DNA from: Bacillota bacterium
Lineage (GTDB): Bacteria > Bacillota > UBA4882 > UBA8346
Assembly (NCBI GenBank): GCA_023417475.1
Contig: JAEZFP010000065.1
Coordinates: 52,830 to 116,829, forward strand
Reading direction: 5' to 3'
Length of the DNA stretch: 64,000 bases
The notes beneath the pieces were generated by a model that was not told where the DNA came from, ran no database searches, and saw only the letters and a program-made list of their open reading frames with translations. Below, one piece after another: positions 53,667-63,425 of the stretch. Both the position numbers and the translations under genes were made by a program. How positions within the stretch are numbered: the stretch's first letter is position 1; every line of letters begins with the position of its first letter.

Positions 53667-54799
53667 GCCGCCTGAACAGGATCCTCTTTTTATTTAACAA
53701 CTGGCCGTTGCCACGGTTGAATAAGCGGATCAAAGTCGCCCAAAATCTTTTTGAAGTCCATTTGGTCTACTGGGACCGTTGTCGCGGGCGGGACTGGCGG
53801 CCAAGCTTCGTTCCCGGAGTTCAAGTCGTTCCGCTACGGGTGAAAGCGCCTTTGGGCCAAACTTTGCAGCGGATCTGGCCGTTGTGCCGGTTCTTCCGGC
53901 GAAGTTGGCGGGAGCTTACGCGGATTGAACCCGACCTGATTCACGCCTGCCAACTGGATATGTTGATCATAGCCTGGTTTTATAAGCTAAAACAACCCCG
54001 GGTCCGGATCGTCTACGAAGTGGCTGATCTGGCCAGACCCAATTCGTTTTTTTTATGGCTGGAGCGACAGTTGGAACCGATGGTGGAACAACTCATTTTG
54101 ACCAGCGAAGCGCATTATCGCGGTTATTACCGGCAAGTATTTGACCGGGAAAAAACCTTGGTGATCCCCAACTGCCCCGAACGGTCGGTGTTTGCAGGTT
54201 TTGCGCCCAAACCGGCCACCCCGGAGCTGGTTATCGGCTGGATCGGTTCGCTCCGTTATTTCGAACAACTGCAAATGTTGATTGAGAGCGCCACAGCCGT
54301 CGGTGGGATCCGGGTGCTGATCGCCGGCGCCGGGCCCGACGCGGCGAAAGTCCGGGCGCTGACGGCCGGCCGCGCTGCGGTGGATTTTTACGGGGCGTAT
54401 AACTACGACGCGGACATTCGGCGGCTCTATGGAGAGGTCGATTGTCTCTACAGCGTTTATGACGCGGATCGGCTTAATGTCCGGTTGGCTTTGCCCAACC
54501 GGCTTTACGAAGCGATTCATTGCGGGCTGCCGCTGATTGTCGCCCGAGCGACGGCGCTTGGCCAATTCGTCGTCAGGCGCCGGATCGGGTTTGCGGTAGG
54601 CCATCGCGATCAAGCGGGGTTGGTTGCGCTGCTGACCCAATTGACCAACGACCGGCGTCTCCTCGCCGCTTGCAGCGACAATTGCCGTCGCTTGCGCGAA
54701 GAATATGTCGTAGAAAACTTCAATGGGCAATTGTTGGGGGTCTATCAAAAACTGGCGTTGCCCGATGCGACAACCGAGCGGCAATGCCGTTGCGAATGA
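53663..54799 (+). CDS. Glycosyltransferase family 4 enzyme
   Basis: It starts at GTG 53663, overlapping the previous stop. Its 378 residues have GT-B layout with ELVIGWIGSLRYFEQLQ and the C-terminal LPNRLYEAIHCGLPLIVARATAL. The sugar is unknown. Confidence 0.82.
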   Translation: MSRLNRILFLFNNWPLPRLNKRIKVAQNLFEVHLVYWDRCRGRDWRPSFVPGVQVVPLRVKAPLGQTLQRIWPLCRFFRRSWRELTRIEPDLIHACQLDMLIIAWFYKLKQPRVRIVYEVADLARPNSFFLWLERQLEPMVEQLILTSEAHYRGYYRQVFDREKTLVIPNCPERSVFAGFAPKPATPELVIGWIGSLRYFEQLQMLIESATAVGGIRVLIAGAGPDAAKVRALTAGRAAVDFYGAYNYDADIRRLYGEVDCLYSVYDADRLNVRLALPNRLYEAIHCGLPLIVARATALGQFVVRRRIGFAVGHRDQAGLVALLTQLTNDRRLLAACSDNCRRLREEYVVENFNGQLLGVYQKLALPDATTERQCRCE

Positions 54800-54812
54800 A
54801 GGAGTATATTCA

Positions 54813-56342
54813 TTGACGAAGCATCAATGCGTAAAGGCGCTGGCGGTCATCGCCGTCGCTACGGCGATCGGACGATTGATGGGTTTTTTTCGGGAATGGA
54901 TCATGGCGACCCGCTTCGGCGCCAGTGCCGTCAATGACGCTTTGGTCATCGCACTAAGCGTGCCCGATGTGATTTTGGGCATCGTGACCGTGTCGCTAAG
55001 TACCGCCTTGATCCCGGTGTTTCTGGAGGCCCGGGCTACCCAAGGCGAAACCGCCGCGGCAACCTACGTGAATAATCTGTTGGTGCTGATTTGCGGCATC
55101 ACCACTGTCGTAACAGTAGTGGCGTATCGCGCGACGCCGTTGCTTCTGAGCGTGATGGCCGGCGGCTTCGCGCCGGCGACTCAAGGCATCTCCGTCGGGT
55201 TACTGAAAATATGTTTGCCCATGATGGTGTTGAGCGGCGTCAGCGCGGTTTATGCCGGTTATCTCCAAGCCAAACTCCATTTTTTCATTCCGGCCTTTAT
55301 CGGCGTTCCTTTAAATGCAGTCATCATTGCGGTTACCGCCCTGGGAGCGGCCGCTTGGGGAATTAACGCCGTCGCTTGGGGTTATCTCGGCGGTACGCTG
55401 TTGCAAACGCTGATCATCGGGTGCGCCGTCCGGCGTCACCGGTTGCAATTTCATTGCGATTTCCGGCAGGGCCGACCCTGGCTGATCCGGACCGGAATGT
55501 TGTTGATTCCCGTATGCATTGGCGCGGCGGTGAATCAGGTCAGCGGTTTGTTCGCCAATTACCTGGCCTCGGGACTACCGGCCGGCAGTGTTTCGGCTTA
55601 TCATTTTGCCAACCGGTTGCTGCTTTTTCCCCATAACGTTTTGATCATGTCTTTGGCAACGGTGGCGTTTCCGTCGTTGTCTCAAAATATTGCCAATCAT
55701 GATCTGGAAGCGTTTCAAGGAAACATCATGCGTTGGTTGAATCTGCTGCTAATCTGCGTGCTGCCGGTCACGGTGATTTTGGTCACGCTCCATCAGCCGC
55801 TGGTCGCTTTTGTCCTCGAGCACGGCCGTTTTGATCGCAATGCAACGCAAATGACAGCGCAGGCGCTGCAATTGTTGGCATTCAGCCTTCCCGCCCTGGG
55901 GATGCGGGAGTTATTCAACCGGATCTTTTTTGCGGTTCAGGATACCGCGACTCCGATTGTGAACGGGACGGTTACAATGCTACTCAATATCGGATTTAAC
56001 CTGATTCTGGTCAAGCGAATCGGCCTGAACGGACTGGCTTTGTCCGGTTCGCTCGCAACGTCGCTTACCATTGTATTTCTTTTTGGGAAATTGGTCAAAA
56101 GCCGGTATGTCCAGATCCGGCGGCAGCAGCTGTATCAATTGGGGAAATGGTTGCTGGCGGCCGCCGCCATGCTCGTAGCCATTGAAACCAGCACGTTGTG
56201 GGGAACGGGCCGGAACAATTCCGGGGCCGTTCTGGTCAAAGGGATCGGCGTCGGCTGCACCGTCTATGGTTTCACGGTACTCTGGTTTCACCGCGCGCGG
56301 GTCTGGAGGCGGCCGCCGAAACCCGTCGCGGCTATCGATTAA
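54813..56342 (+). CDS. MurJ/Wzx-type lipid flippase (MVF family)
   Basis: A TTG start at 54813 has GAAGGAG upstream and gives 509 residues with about 14 hydrophobic segments, and the motifs GRLMGFFREWIMATRFGAS and ALGMRELFNRIFFAVQDT. The position in an EPS operon suggests that it flips the lipid-linked repeat unit. Confidence 0.82.
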   Translation: MTKHQCVKALAVIAVATAIGRLMGFFREWIMATRFGASAVNDALVIALSVPDVILGIVTVSLSTALIPVFLEARATQGETAAATYVNNLLVLICGITTVVTVVAYRATPLLLSVMAGGFAPATQGISVGLLKICLPMMVLSGVSAVYAGYLQAKLHFFIPAFIGVPLNAVIIAVTALGAAAWGINAVAWGYLGGTLLQTLIIGCAVRRHRLQFHCDFRQGRPWLIRTGMLLIPVCIGAAVNQVSGLFANYLASGLPAGSVSAYHFANRLLLFPHNVLIMSLATVAFPSLSQNIANHDLEAFQGNIMRWLNLLLICVLPVTVILVTLHQPLVAFVLEHGRFDRNATQMTAQALQLLAFSLPALGMRELFNRIFFAVQDTATPIVNGTVTMLLNIGFNLILVKRIGLNGLALSGSLATSLTIVFLFGKLVKSRYVQIRRQQLYQLGKWLLAAAAMLVAIETSTLWGTGRNNSGAVLVKGIGVGCTVYGFTVLWFHRARVWRRPPKPVAAID

Positions 56343-56361
56343 AAAACGGATTGGTGATTCG

Positions 56362-57603
56362 ATGGAAAGCGTTGGCGCTTGGGTTATGTCAAAACATCAA
56401 ATAACGCTCCGGCTTAACGCGGTGCTTTTTGCCCTGTTGTTGACGGGCGGGGGATTGCGTTTTATCTTGGGAATCGGCACCAACAACTATTATCCCCTCT
56501 GTATCACAGGGATCGGGTTGATCACGGCGGTTCGTTGCTGGGGTCGCCCCGTTGTGTTGGTCCGGCAGAGCGTTGCTTATTTGACCGCTATCGTCAGCTT
56601 GAGTGGCTGGTTGTTGCTGAGTCTATTTTGGACCGTATCGCAAGTCCAATATCAGACCGACCTGCAATTGCTGTTGGGAATCGTCCTGACGGTGCTGCTG
56701 TTAATCATGAATTGGGAACCCGGCTTGTTTGCAAAAATGCTGGACATGACGGTATTTTTTACGTTGGTCATTGCCGTTTATGTTGTCACGCAAACGGGAG
56801 GCGCGTTTGGGTTTGGCCCTCACGGAGTTTTGCCTGACGAGTTGTACCTGACCGCCGGACGGTTGATCGCCATCGGCTACCTGATTGGATTAATCCGGTT
56901 TTTGACGGCTACCCGCCGGGGGTGGGGATGGTTTGTGGTATCCTCCGTCAGTCTTGCGGCGCTGGCGGTCAGCGAAGCCCGGGGACCGTTGCTCTTTTCC
57001 ATCGGGATTAGCGGGCTCCTGTTGGCGTTGGCAATGGAGTCGCGCCAGGGCAAGTTGTGGTTGCGCCCCGTCCTGATCGGCAGATATCTGCTTTTTTTAA
57101 TCCCGATGCTGGTCATCGTACTTTCGCTCAGCATGCGGGTGGACAATACACGGCTGCGCCTGCTGCGGATCTTCAGCGTCGCCAACGAATTGCGCGAAGG
57201 CGGCCGCGGCGCCGTCTGGGAGCGGGCTTGGGAGAGCATCGTCCAGGCGCCCTATTTCGGTTACGGGTTGGGGAGCAGCGGCTTGATGTCCGGTGGGCCG
57301 GAGGATTATTACCCCCATAATTGGCTGTTGCAAATTTGGCTTGACGGCGGTTTGCCGGGAGTCGCGGCGCTACTTTGGATCGTGCTGTCGCCGCTGTTGG
57401 TTTTGGGACGGCGCGGTTGGCAACGGCGGTCGGAACTGATCATTACCGGAGCTTGTTATCTCCTGTTAGTGCTGGAATACTCCAAATCCCATAATTGCTA
57501 TATTGCCCGGGATCTGTTCTGCTTCGGAGCGGCTTTGCTGCTGGAGACCGCGGATACGCAAGGGAGGCGCTTGCCGGATGGCGCGGATTGTGGCGCGTTT
57601 TAA
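56362..57603 (+). CDS. O-antigen polymerase/ligase-like (Wzy) membrane protein
   Basis: The 413-residue protein starts at ATG 56362 and has about ten hydrophobic segments, with a long loop (RDPW-like WERAWESIVQAPYFGYGLG and YYPHNWLLQIWLDGGLPG) characteristic of Wzy/WaaL proteins. It would polymerise repeat units. Confidence 0.78.
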   Translation: MESVGAWVMSKHQITLRLNAVLFALLLTGGGLRFILGIGTNNYYPLCITGIGLITAVRCWGRPVVLVRQSVAYLTAIVSLSGWLLLSLFWTVSQVQYQTDLQLLLGIVLTVLLLIMNWEPGLFAKMLDMTVFFTLVIAVYVVTQTGGAFGFGPHGVLPDELYLTAGRLIAIGYLIGLIRFLTATRRGWGWFVVSSVSLAALAVSEARGPLLFSIGISGLLLALAMESRQGKLWLRPVLIGRYLLFLIPMLVIVLSLSMRVDNTRLRLLRIFSVANELREGGRGAVWERAWESIVQAPYFGYGLGSSGLMSGGPEDYYPHNWLLQIWLDGGLPGVAALLWIVLSPLLVLGRRGWQRRSELIITGACYLLLVLEYSKSHNCYIARDLFCFGAALLLETADTQGRRLPDGADCGAF

Positions 57604-58603
57604 CGGAATGGTCCATTATCATCAGCAAGAGCTGGTTTACGGCTCGATCAAGCAACGGGTCTATCAAAGCGTCGATGGCGGGCTGCACTGGCGATTACTG
57701 GCAACGCTGCCGCTTCCCGTTTATTGGCGAGTGTTGCAATGGCTCCCTTTGGCTCGGCGCTTTTTCCGGGCCGGAATCCGGCATATCGTGCCCTCCGGCG
57801 ATTATTTGGTCATCTTCGGCTACGGGTTGATCTACCGTTATCACCTAAAAACCGCTTTGTTCGGCTCCCCCGTTCGGATCGCCGGCTCCCGACCGTTCAC
57901 GGTTTGCGCCGCACCGGACTGGTTGTATTACGGTGAATATGGGCGAAACCCCAAACGACGGCCGGTTCGGGTCCTGCGCAGCAACGATCAAGGCGGCCAT
58001 TGGGAAGTGGCCCATGTCTTCAAGCGGATCCGCCATATCCACGGCGTTTTTTACGATGCGGAGTCGGACGCTGTTTGGGTGACGACCGGCGACGAAGATC
58101 ATGAATCGGGGTTGTGGGTTACGACCGATCATTTCCGGACCGTTGGTTTGGTGTTAGGGGGCAGCCAGCGGTTTCGAGTGGTTTGGCTGCTTTTTACCCC
58201 GGAATCGGTTTATTTCGGTTCCGACACCGGCCGGATTACCAACGCCCTTTACCGCTATTGCCGCCGGAACGGGAAAGTTGAAGCGTTGCAACCGGTCGAC
58301 GGACCGGTGTTTTACGGAAGCGGGTTGGCCGGCGAGCTGTTTTTCTCAACCGTCTGCGAGCCGAATCGGCACAACCCAACCAAACAATTGACGGTTTGGC
58401 GTTCGACGGACGGAATGGCGTTTCGTCCATGGTTGCGCTTTACGAAGGACGGTTGGCCGAAACGTTGGTTTCAATACGGGCAGGTGCTGTTTCCTGCCGG
58501 TCCGGGTCAAGCGGGAGCGGTGTGGCTCTCGGCCGTCGCTTGCCGTGATTTCAAGGGAAGTATGAAAATCGCCCTCGCGGAATCCGGCGTTGCCCAAAAT
58601 TAG
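57578..58603 (+). CDS. BNR/propeller-like hypothetical protein of the EPS cluster
   Basis: The 341-residue protein has repeating YxSxDGGxxW-like elements (YQSVDGGLHWRLLAT, RSNDQGGHWEVAHVF, WRSTDGMAFRPW), the pattern of BNR/sialidase-type beta propellers. No signal peptide is evident. It may bind or process glycan. It overlaps the polymerase gene. Confidence 0.6.
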   Translation: MARIVARFNGMVHYHQQELVYGSIKQRVYQSVDGGLHWRLLATLPLPVYWRVLQWLPLARRFFRAGIRHIVPSGDYLVIFGYGLIYRYHLKTALFGSPVRIAGSRPFTVCAAPDWLYYGEYGRNPKRRPVRVLRSNDQGGHWEVAHVFKRIRHIHGVFYDAESDAVWVTTGDEDHESGLWVTTDHFRTVGLVLGGSQRFRVVWLLFTPESVYFGSDTGRITNALYRYCRRNGKVEALQPVDGPVFYGSGLAGELFFSTVCEPNRHNPTKQLTVWRSTDGMAFRPWLRFTKDGWPKRWFQYGQVLFPAGPGQAGAVWLSAVACRDFKGSMKIALAESGVAQN

Positions 58604-58686
58604 CTGCAAAAACCGATCGCGTATAAAGCGTTTAGTCCAACGATCAAAAGCGAGAATTGCAAGCAAAAAGAAAGGTGGGGGTTAGC

Positions 58687-59961
58687 TTGTTCACAATGTG
58701 CGTGCTTGGTCTCGGTTACATCGGATTGCCGACCGCCGCGCTGTTTGCCACACATGGCCATGCGGTGCTTGGGGTTGACATTGACGAAACCATTGTCAAC
58801 CGGATCAACCGCGGCCAGATTCATATCGAAGAACCCGGTCTGAATCTGATGGTGAAGGCGGCGGTTAATTCGGGCAACCTGCTGGCGAGAACCCATCCCG
58901 AACCGGCCGATGTCTTTATTATCGCGGTCCCGACGCCGATCACCCCGGATAAGCGGGCTGATTTAGCGTTTGTGATCGCGGCGGCCGAAGCGATCGTTCC
59001 CTATCTGCGCCAAGGGAATTTGGTCATTTTAGAGTCGACCAGTCCGCCCCGGACGACCGCGGATCTGCTGGCGCCCATCTTGGAACGAAGCGGTCTCAAA
59101 GCGGGCGGCGACTTCGATCTGGCCCATTGCCCCGAAAGGGTATTGCCCGGAAAGATCCTCCATGAACTGGTATTCAACAACCGGATCGTCGGCGGGATCA
59201 ACGAACCTTCGGCCCAAGCGGCGCGGGCTTTGTATCAGCCAATCGTTCAAGGTGAAATTATCGTCACCGATTCGACCTCCGCGGAGATGGCAAAATTGAT
59301 GGAAAATACCTACCGGGACGTTAATATCGCTTTAGCCAACGAATTGAGCATCATTGCCACCGACATTGATTGCGACGCGTTGGAGGTGATCAAGATCGCC
59401 AATATGCATCCCCGGGTGCACTTGCATCAGCCCGGTCCCGGCGTCGGCGGGCATTGTCTGGCGGTCGACCCCTGGTTTATCGTTGAAAAAAGCCCCAACG
59501 CCAAACTGATCCAATTGAGCCGGAAGATCAACGACCAGATGCCGTATGTCATCGCCAAGCGGATCCAAGGGATCGTCCGGGAGATTTCCGATCCGGCGGT
59601 GACGCTTTTGGGGGTTTCCTACAAAGGCAATGTCGACGATATTCGGGAGACTCCCGCGCTGCCGATTATCGAGCAATTGCAGACCGGCGGCGTTGCGGTG
59701 CGGATTTACGATCCCCATGTCCGCCATTTTCCGTTTGAACTGATGAATCTGGAGAACGCTTTGCTACAGTCGGATTTGATTGTCATTCTCAGCGACCACA
59801 ATGAGTTTAAATATCTTTGTCCGGTCGAGATCAGCCGGTTAATGCGGCATTGCAACGTGTTTGACACCAAGAACTGTATCAATGCGGCCAAATGGGAGGA
59901 AGAATACTTTACCGTCACGATGCTGGGCCGGTCGAGCCGGAAGGCTGCCGTCTGCCAATGA
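58687..59961 (+). CDS. wecC: UDP-N-acetyl-D-mannosamine dehydrogenase
   Basis: A TTG start at 58687 follows AAAGGTGGGGG. The protein has the NAD-binding GLGYIG, VPTPITPD, ENTYRDVNIALANELS, and GGHCLAVDPWF with the catalytic cysteine. It converts UDP-ManNAc to UDP-ManNAcA or a related sugar. The next gene starts within its stop codon. Confidence 0.88.
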   Translation: MFTMCVLGLGYIGLPTAALFATHGHAVLGVDIDETIVNRINRGQIHIEEPGLNLMVKAAVNSGNLLARTHPEPADVFIIAVPTPITPDKRADLAFVIAAAEAIVPYLRQGNLVILESTSPPRTTADLLAPILERSGLKAGGDFDLAHCPERVLPGKILHELVFNNRIVGGINEPSAQAARALYQPIVQGEIIVTDSTSAEMAKLMENTYRDVNIALANELSIIATDIDCDALEVIKIANMHPRVHLHQPGPGVGGHCLAVDPWFIVEKSPNAKLIQLSRKINDQMPYVIAKRIQGIVREISDPAVTLLGVSYKGNVDDIRETPALPIIEQLQTGGVAVRIYDPHVRHFPFELMNLENALLQSDLIVILSDHNEFKYLCPVEISRLMRHCNVFDTKNCINAAKWEEEYFTVTMLGRSSRKAAVCQ

Positions 59962-61196
59962 CAACGGAACGGCAAGCGGTTACGAAAAGCATCACGGTGA
60001 TTACGGCGTTTTACGCTCCGGAGACCGCGGCCGCCGCCAAACGGCTCCGGGCGATCGCCGACGGGTTCCGGCGCAACGGGTGGGACACGCGGGTCATCAC
60101 CCAACTGCCCAATTACCCCCAAGGCCGGATCAATCCGGATTACGGGGAAACCGCCGGGGTTGAGCGTAACGAAGACGGGATCCGGGTTACCCGGCTGAAG
60201 CCGGCGCTGGCGCCGCAAAACCGGTTGTCGCGCAGACTCTTTGCGGAACTGCGCTTTATCGTTAAAGCCGTGCGTCACGCGGCCCGTTTTCGGAGCGATC
60301 TGATCTACGTCTCATCGCCGTATCTCTTGAACGGCTGGTGGGTTACTGTCAACCGCCGGCGGCTGGCCTCCCGAATCATCTGGGAAGTCCGCGATCTGAC
60401 CTGGCTTTACGCCGGCGCCGCGCAACGCGACCGTTTCGCGGTGGGGAGGTTCTTTGAAAAGTTGATGGCTTGGACGGCGGCGCAGGTGGACGCGGTGATT
60501 ACCACCACCGCCGGACAAGCGGAATATCTCGCCGGACTGGCTCCCATCCAATGCAAGCTGGTCTGTCCTAACGGGGTCAGTTGGGAACATTTCGAGCTGA
60601 TCCGCAATGCGGGATCCCTCCCCAAACAACAATTTACCGTTATTTACGCCGGTTTAATCGGCTATCCGCAGCAACTATTGACTTTCGTGGCCGCGGCCCA
60701 AGAACTGCCGGAGGTGCGTTTCGTCCTGATCGGAACCGGAGTGGACCAACCGGCGTTGGAACAAGCTGCCCAGGAACGCAGCATCGCCAATCTCTCATTC
60801 ACCGGGTACTTGCCGTTGGAAAAATTGGCAGCCTATTACCGGACGGCGGACGTTTTATACGCCCAATTGCGCGACGATCCGGTTTTTGCCCGGACCCATC
60901 CCTCAAAACTCTGGGAGTATATGGCTGCCGGCAAACCGATCATCTACGGCGGGACGGGCGAGGGGGCGGCGACCCTGCAGACCGCCGGGGCGGGTCTGGT
61001 GATTCCGCCGGAGCAACCCGCGGCGTTGGTCGCGGCGATCACGTATCTCCGGCAACACCCGGAACTTGCCGCCGCGATGGGCCGGAACGGACAAACTTTT
61101 GTGTTGCGGCACCGGATCCGCGAAGATTTGGTACAACGATTGATTACGCAAATTGAAACGCTGGGGCGGGAGGTGAGTGGCGATGAGATTGGCTGA
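59958..61196 (+). CDS. Glycosyltransferase family 4 enzyme
   Basis: It overlaps the WecC gene (ATGA). The 412-residue protein has an N-terminal FYAPETAAAAKRLRAIADGF typical of the WbuB-like group and a C-terminal KLWEYMAAGKPIIYGGTGEGA with the donor-binding glutamate region. The substrate is unknown. Confidence 0.85.
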   Translation: MTTERQAVTKSITVITAFYAPETAAAAKRLRAIADGFRRNGWDTRVITQLPNYPQGRINPDYGETAGVERNEDGIRVTRLKPALAPQNRLSRRLFAELRFIVKAVRHAARFRSDLIYVSSPYLLNGWWVTVNRRRLASRIIWEVRDLTWLYAGAAQRDRFAVGRFFEKLMAWTAAQVDAVITTTAGQAEYLAGLAPIQCKLVCPNGVSWEHFELIRNAGSLPKQQFTVIYAGLIGYPQQLLTFVAAAQELPEVRFVLIGTGVDQPALEQAAQERSIANLSFTGYLPLEKLAAYYRTADVLYAQLRDDPVFARTHPSKLWEYMAAGKPIIYGGTGEGAATLQTAGAGLVIPPEQPAALVAAITYLRQHPELAAAMGRNGQTFVLRHRIREDLVQRLITQIETLGREVSGDEIG

Positions 61197-62943
61197 CGAA
61201 GGAATGGCCCGGATCAGGCATTGGGTTTTCGCGCATACCGGGGTTTATCGTTTGATCTTGCGTTGCCGGCCGGAGGAGCGTTATCAACCGTGGTTGGTCG
61301 AATGCCACCGTCCCGCCGCGCTCGCCCCGGCAGGGCTGACGGAGTGCTCCGACTATCTGGAGCGGGGGCTGATCCGGTTGTTTGGCCGGACCTGGCGTTT
61401 GGCCGATTACCGCAAGACATTTGGGGACAGCCGTTGCGCGAAACGATGGTGGCGATTGTCGCTGCAGCGGTTGGCGTTTGACCCCAAATATCTGTGGGAG
61501 CTCAACCGGCATCAGCACTTGCCGTTATTGGCGCTGGCGGGTTGCCAACCGGAGCGCCGGACGCGTCTGATCGGACAGATCCGTTTCGAACTGGGGCGCT
61601 GGCTGGATGACAACCCGCCCGAAAGGGGACTCAACTGGCTGTCCAATCTGGAAGTCGCCTTGCGGGCCCTCTCCTGGGTTTTAACCTATACGTTACTGCG
61701 CCCGGAGCCGGATCCCTATTGGAGGCGCTGGTTGGCGGTTTTGGCGCATCACGGCCGGCATCTGGAAAAACAACGATCCCATACTCAAGCGTGCATGCCC
61801 AACAACCATCTCCTCGGCGAGCTCTGCGCATTGGTCGTGTTGGGGGTTTTTTTCGGCAAACCGCGCTGGGTCGACTATTATCGCGCGCTTGACGCGGAAG
61901 TGCAGCGCCAGTTTTATCCGGACGGGGTCAACTTCGAACAGTCGGTCAATTATCACCGCTTTACTTTGGATCTCCTGGTGTTAACCCAAAACTTCCTGAA
62001 AAGCCAGGGACTGCGCTGGAGCGGACTCACCCAACACCGCCTTGACAAAGCGGCGCAATTTGTCCGGTGGGTCCGGCTACCGGACGGGTCGTTTCCCAAC
62101 ACCGGGGATAATGACAACGCCCTGGCCGTCCACCCCGAAGTCCGGAAGGTATTGATCGCCACGCCGGAACCGGAACCGGCAGCGGATGGGCCCGCTTTCC
62201 GGGCGTTTTGCGACGGCGGTTTCTATATATGGCGCAGCGGCTGGGGGGAGCATGACAGCTATCTGCTGGTCAAGGCCGGGCCGCCCGCCGGTCACGGCCA
62301 CGCCGATCTGGGTCATTTTGAATATTGCCATTGCGGCGACCCGGTTTTCGTTGACGCCGGCACCTATCAATACAACCGGGCGCCGCAGGAACGCAATTAT
62401 TTTCGAAGTACGGCCGCCCACAATACCCTGGCGGTCGGCGGGGCAAGTCAGGGCCAACCGTTGCCGTTGACCAATTTTCGCTGGTCGCGGCTGGCTCGGG
62501 TCCGGGAGGTGTCGTCTGCCGCCGCCCGGTCCGAACTGACCCCCGTCTTTGAGGTCGCCATCGCCTACCCGGACGGGAAGTCTTTCCACCACCGGACCAT
62601 TCATACCAATGAAAGGCTTTCCGCGTTGATCCTTGAGGATCGTTGCCGTGGCGCGGCGACCGGCGTCGCCTACCTGCATATCGAGCCCCGGAATCAGGTG
62701 CGCTGGGCGGGACGGCGGCAACTGTTCATCACCACGCCGTCGGGAAATAATTTACGGGTGACCTTTACCAGCCCCGGCTTGGCGGCGGTGCGACTGGAGA
62801 CGACACCTTACTCGGAAACCTACGGCGATCTTCGCTTCCAGCAACGGATCGGCATTTGGTTTAAATGCCCAGACGGGGAGGGGTTTTTGCGGACGGTGAT
62901 AACGGACGGAACGGATCTGGAATTTGACCCCTCGCCATGTTGA
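61183..62943 (+). CDS. Heparinase II/III-like polysaccharide lyase
   Basis: The 586-residue protein has an alpha-toroid half (NWLSNLEVALRALSWVL, NNHLLGELCAL) and a C-terminal beta-sandwich with HGHADLGHFEY and AAHNTLAVGG, the heparinase II/III signature. It degrades or edits uronic-acid polymer. It overlaps the previous gene by 14 bases. Confidence 0.85.
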   Translation: MRLADEGMARIRHWVFAHTGVYRLILRCRPEERYQPWLVECHRPAALAPAGLTECSDYLERGLIRLFGRTWRLADYRKTFGDSRCAKRWWRLSLQRLAFDPKYLWELNRHQHLPLLALAGCQPERRTRLIGQIRFELGRWLDDNPPERGLNWLSNLEVALRALSWVLTYTLLRPEPDPYWRRWLAVLAHHGRHLEKQRSHTQACMPNNHLLGELCALVVLGVFFGKPRWVDYYRALDAEVQRQFYPDGVNFEQSVNYHRFTLDLLVLTQNFLKSQGLRWSGLTQHRLDKAAQFVRWVRLPDGSFPNTGDNDNALAVHPEVRKVLIATPEPEPAADGPAFRAFCDGGFYIWRSGWGEHDSYLLVKAGPPAGHGHADLGHFEYCHCGDPVFVDAGTYQYNRAPQERNYFRSTAAHNTLAVGGASQGQPLPLTNFRWSRLARVREVSSAAARSELTPVFEVAIAYPDGKSFHHRTIHTNERLSALILEDRCRGAATGVAYLHIEPRNQVRWAGRRQLFITTPSGNNLRVTFTSPGLAAVRLETTPYSETYGDLRFQQRIGIWFKCPDGEGFLRTVITDGTDLEFDPSPC

Positions 62944-63000
62944 TGCATAACCCACCACAGCGGGGTGAGATGGTTTTCGTCTTTAGCCCATAGTTTACTC

Positions 63001-63091
63001 TATCAATCCAACCAACTCACTTGATAAATGAATAAGCTTGCGGAAGTCTCGGCAAGCCGGATATATGGATAAATAAAATTGCGGAGTCTGC
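63001..63091. repeat. Degenerate copies of the 42-bp element
   Basis: A partial unit (about 63020-63041) and a full 31-base unit (63052-63082) share the GCAAGC...AATTGC frame with the array at 47798. Its 9-mer reads TTATCCATA, one base off the DnaA box. They sit at the end of the EPS locus. Confidence 0.7.
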
Positions 63092-63164
63092 ACCACAGTG
63101 TCTTGGAAAAATCGCCCCGTACTCCATTATTGAGCTCAGAACGAAACCTATACCTTTCAAAAAA

Positions 63165-63198
63165 TGAAAAACCAGACCATTGGGGGCTGGTTTTTTGT
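63165..63198 (+). terminator. Intrinsic terminator
   Basis: AAAACCAG...CTGGTTTT arms and a T run. The remaining stretch to 63425 shows no gene. Confidence 0.7.
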
Positions 63199-63425
63199 TG
63201 TATCAAGCGTATCCATCTACCATCGGCTGAGCCTTTAAAATAAACCTGTTACTGTCTGAAAGTGAAATAAATACCGCCACTGGTAGACCGATGGCTTGCC
63301 GTTGACTGTTGGCAAATGGCTAAAAACAGTCGCGATATCTAAATAGTCAGCCAAATTAGGACATTTGTCTAGGCACTATTCCTATAGGCAGTAATACTAT
63401 ATTGATAAGATTGGAGGTAAAATTG

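Noticed and set aside
61193..62721. Long antisense ORFs inside the EPS genes
   Set aside because: They mirror GC-rich codons of well-identified genes on the plus strand and have no ribosome binding sites or motifs.
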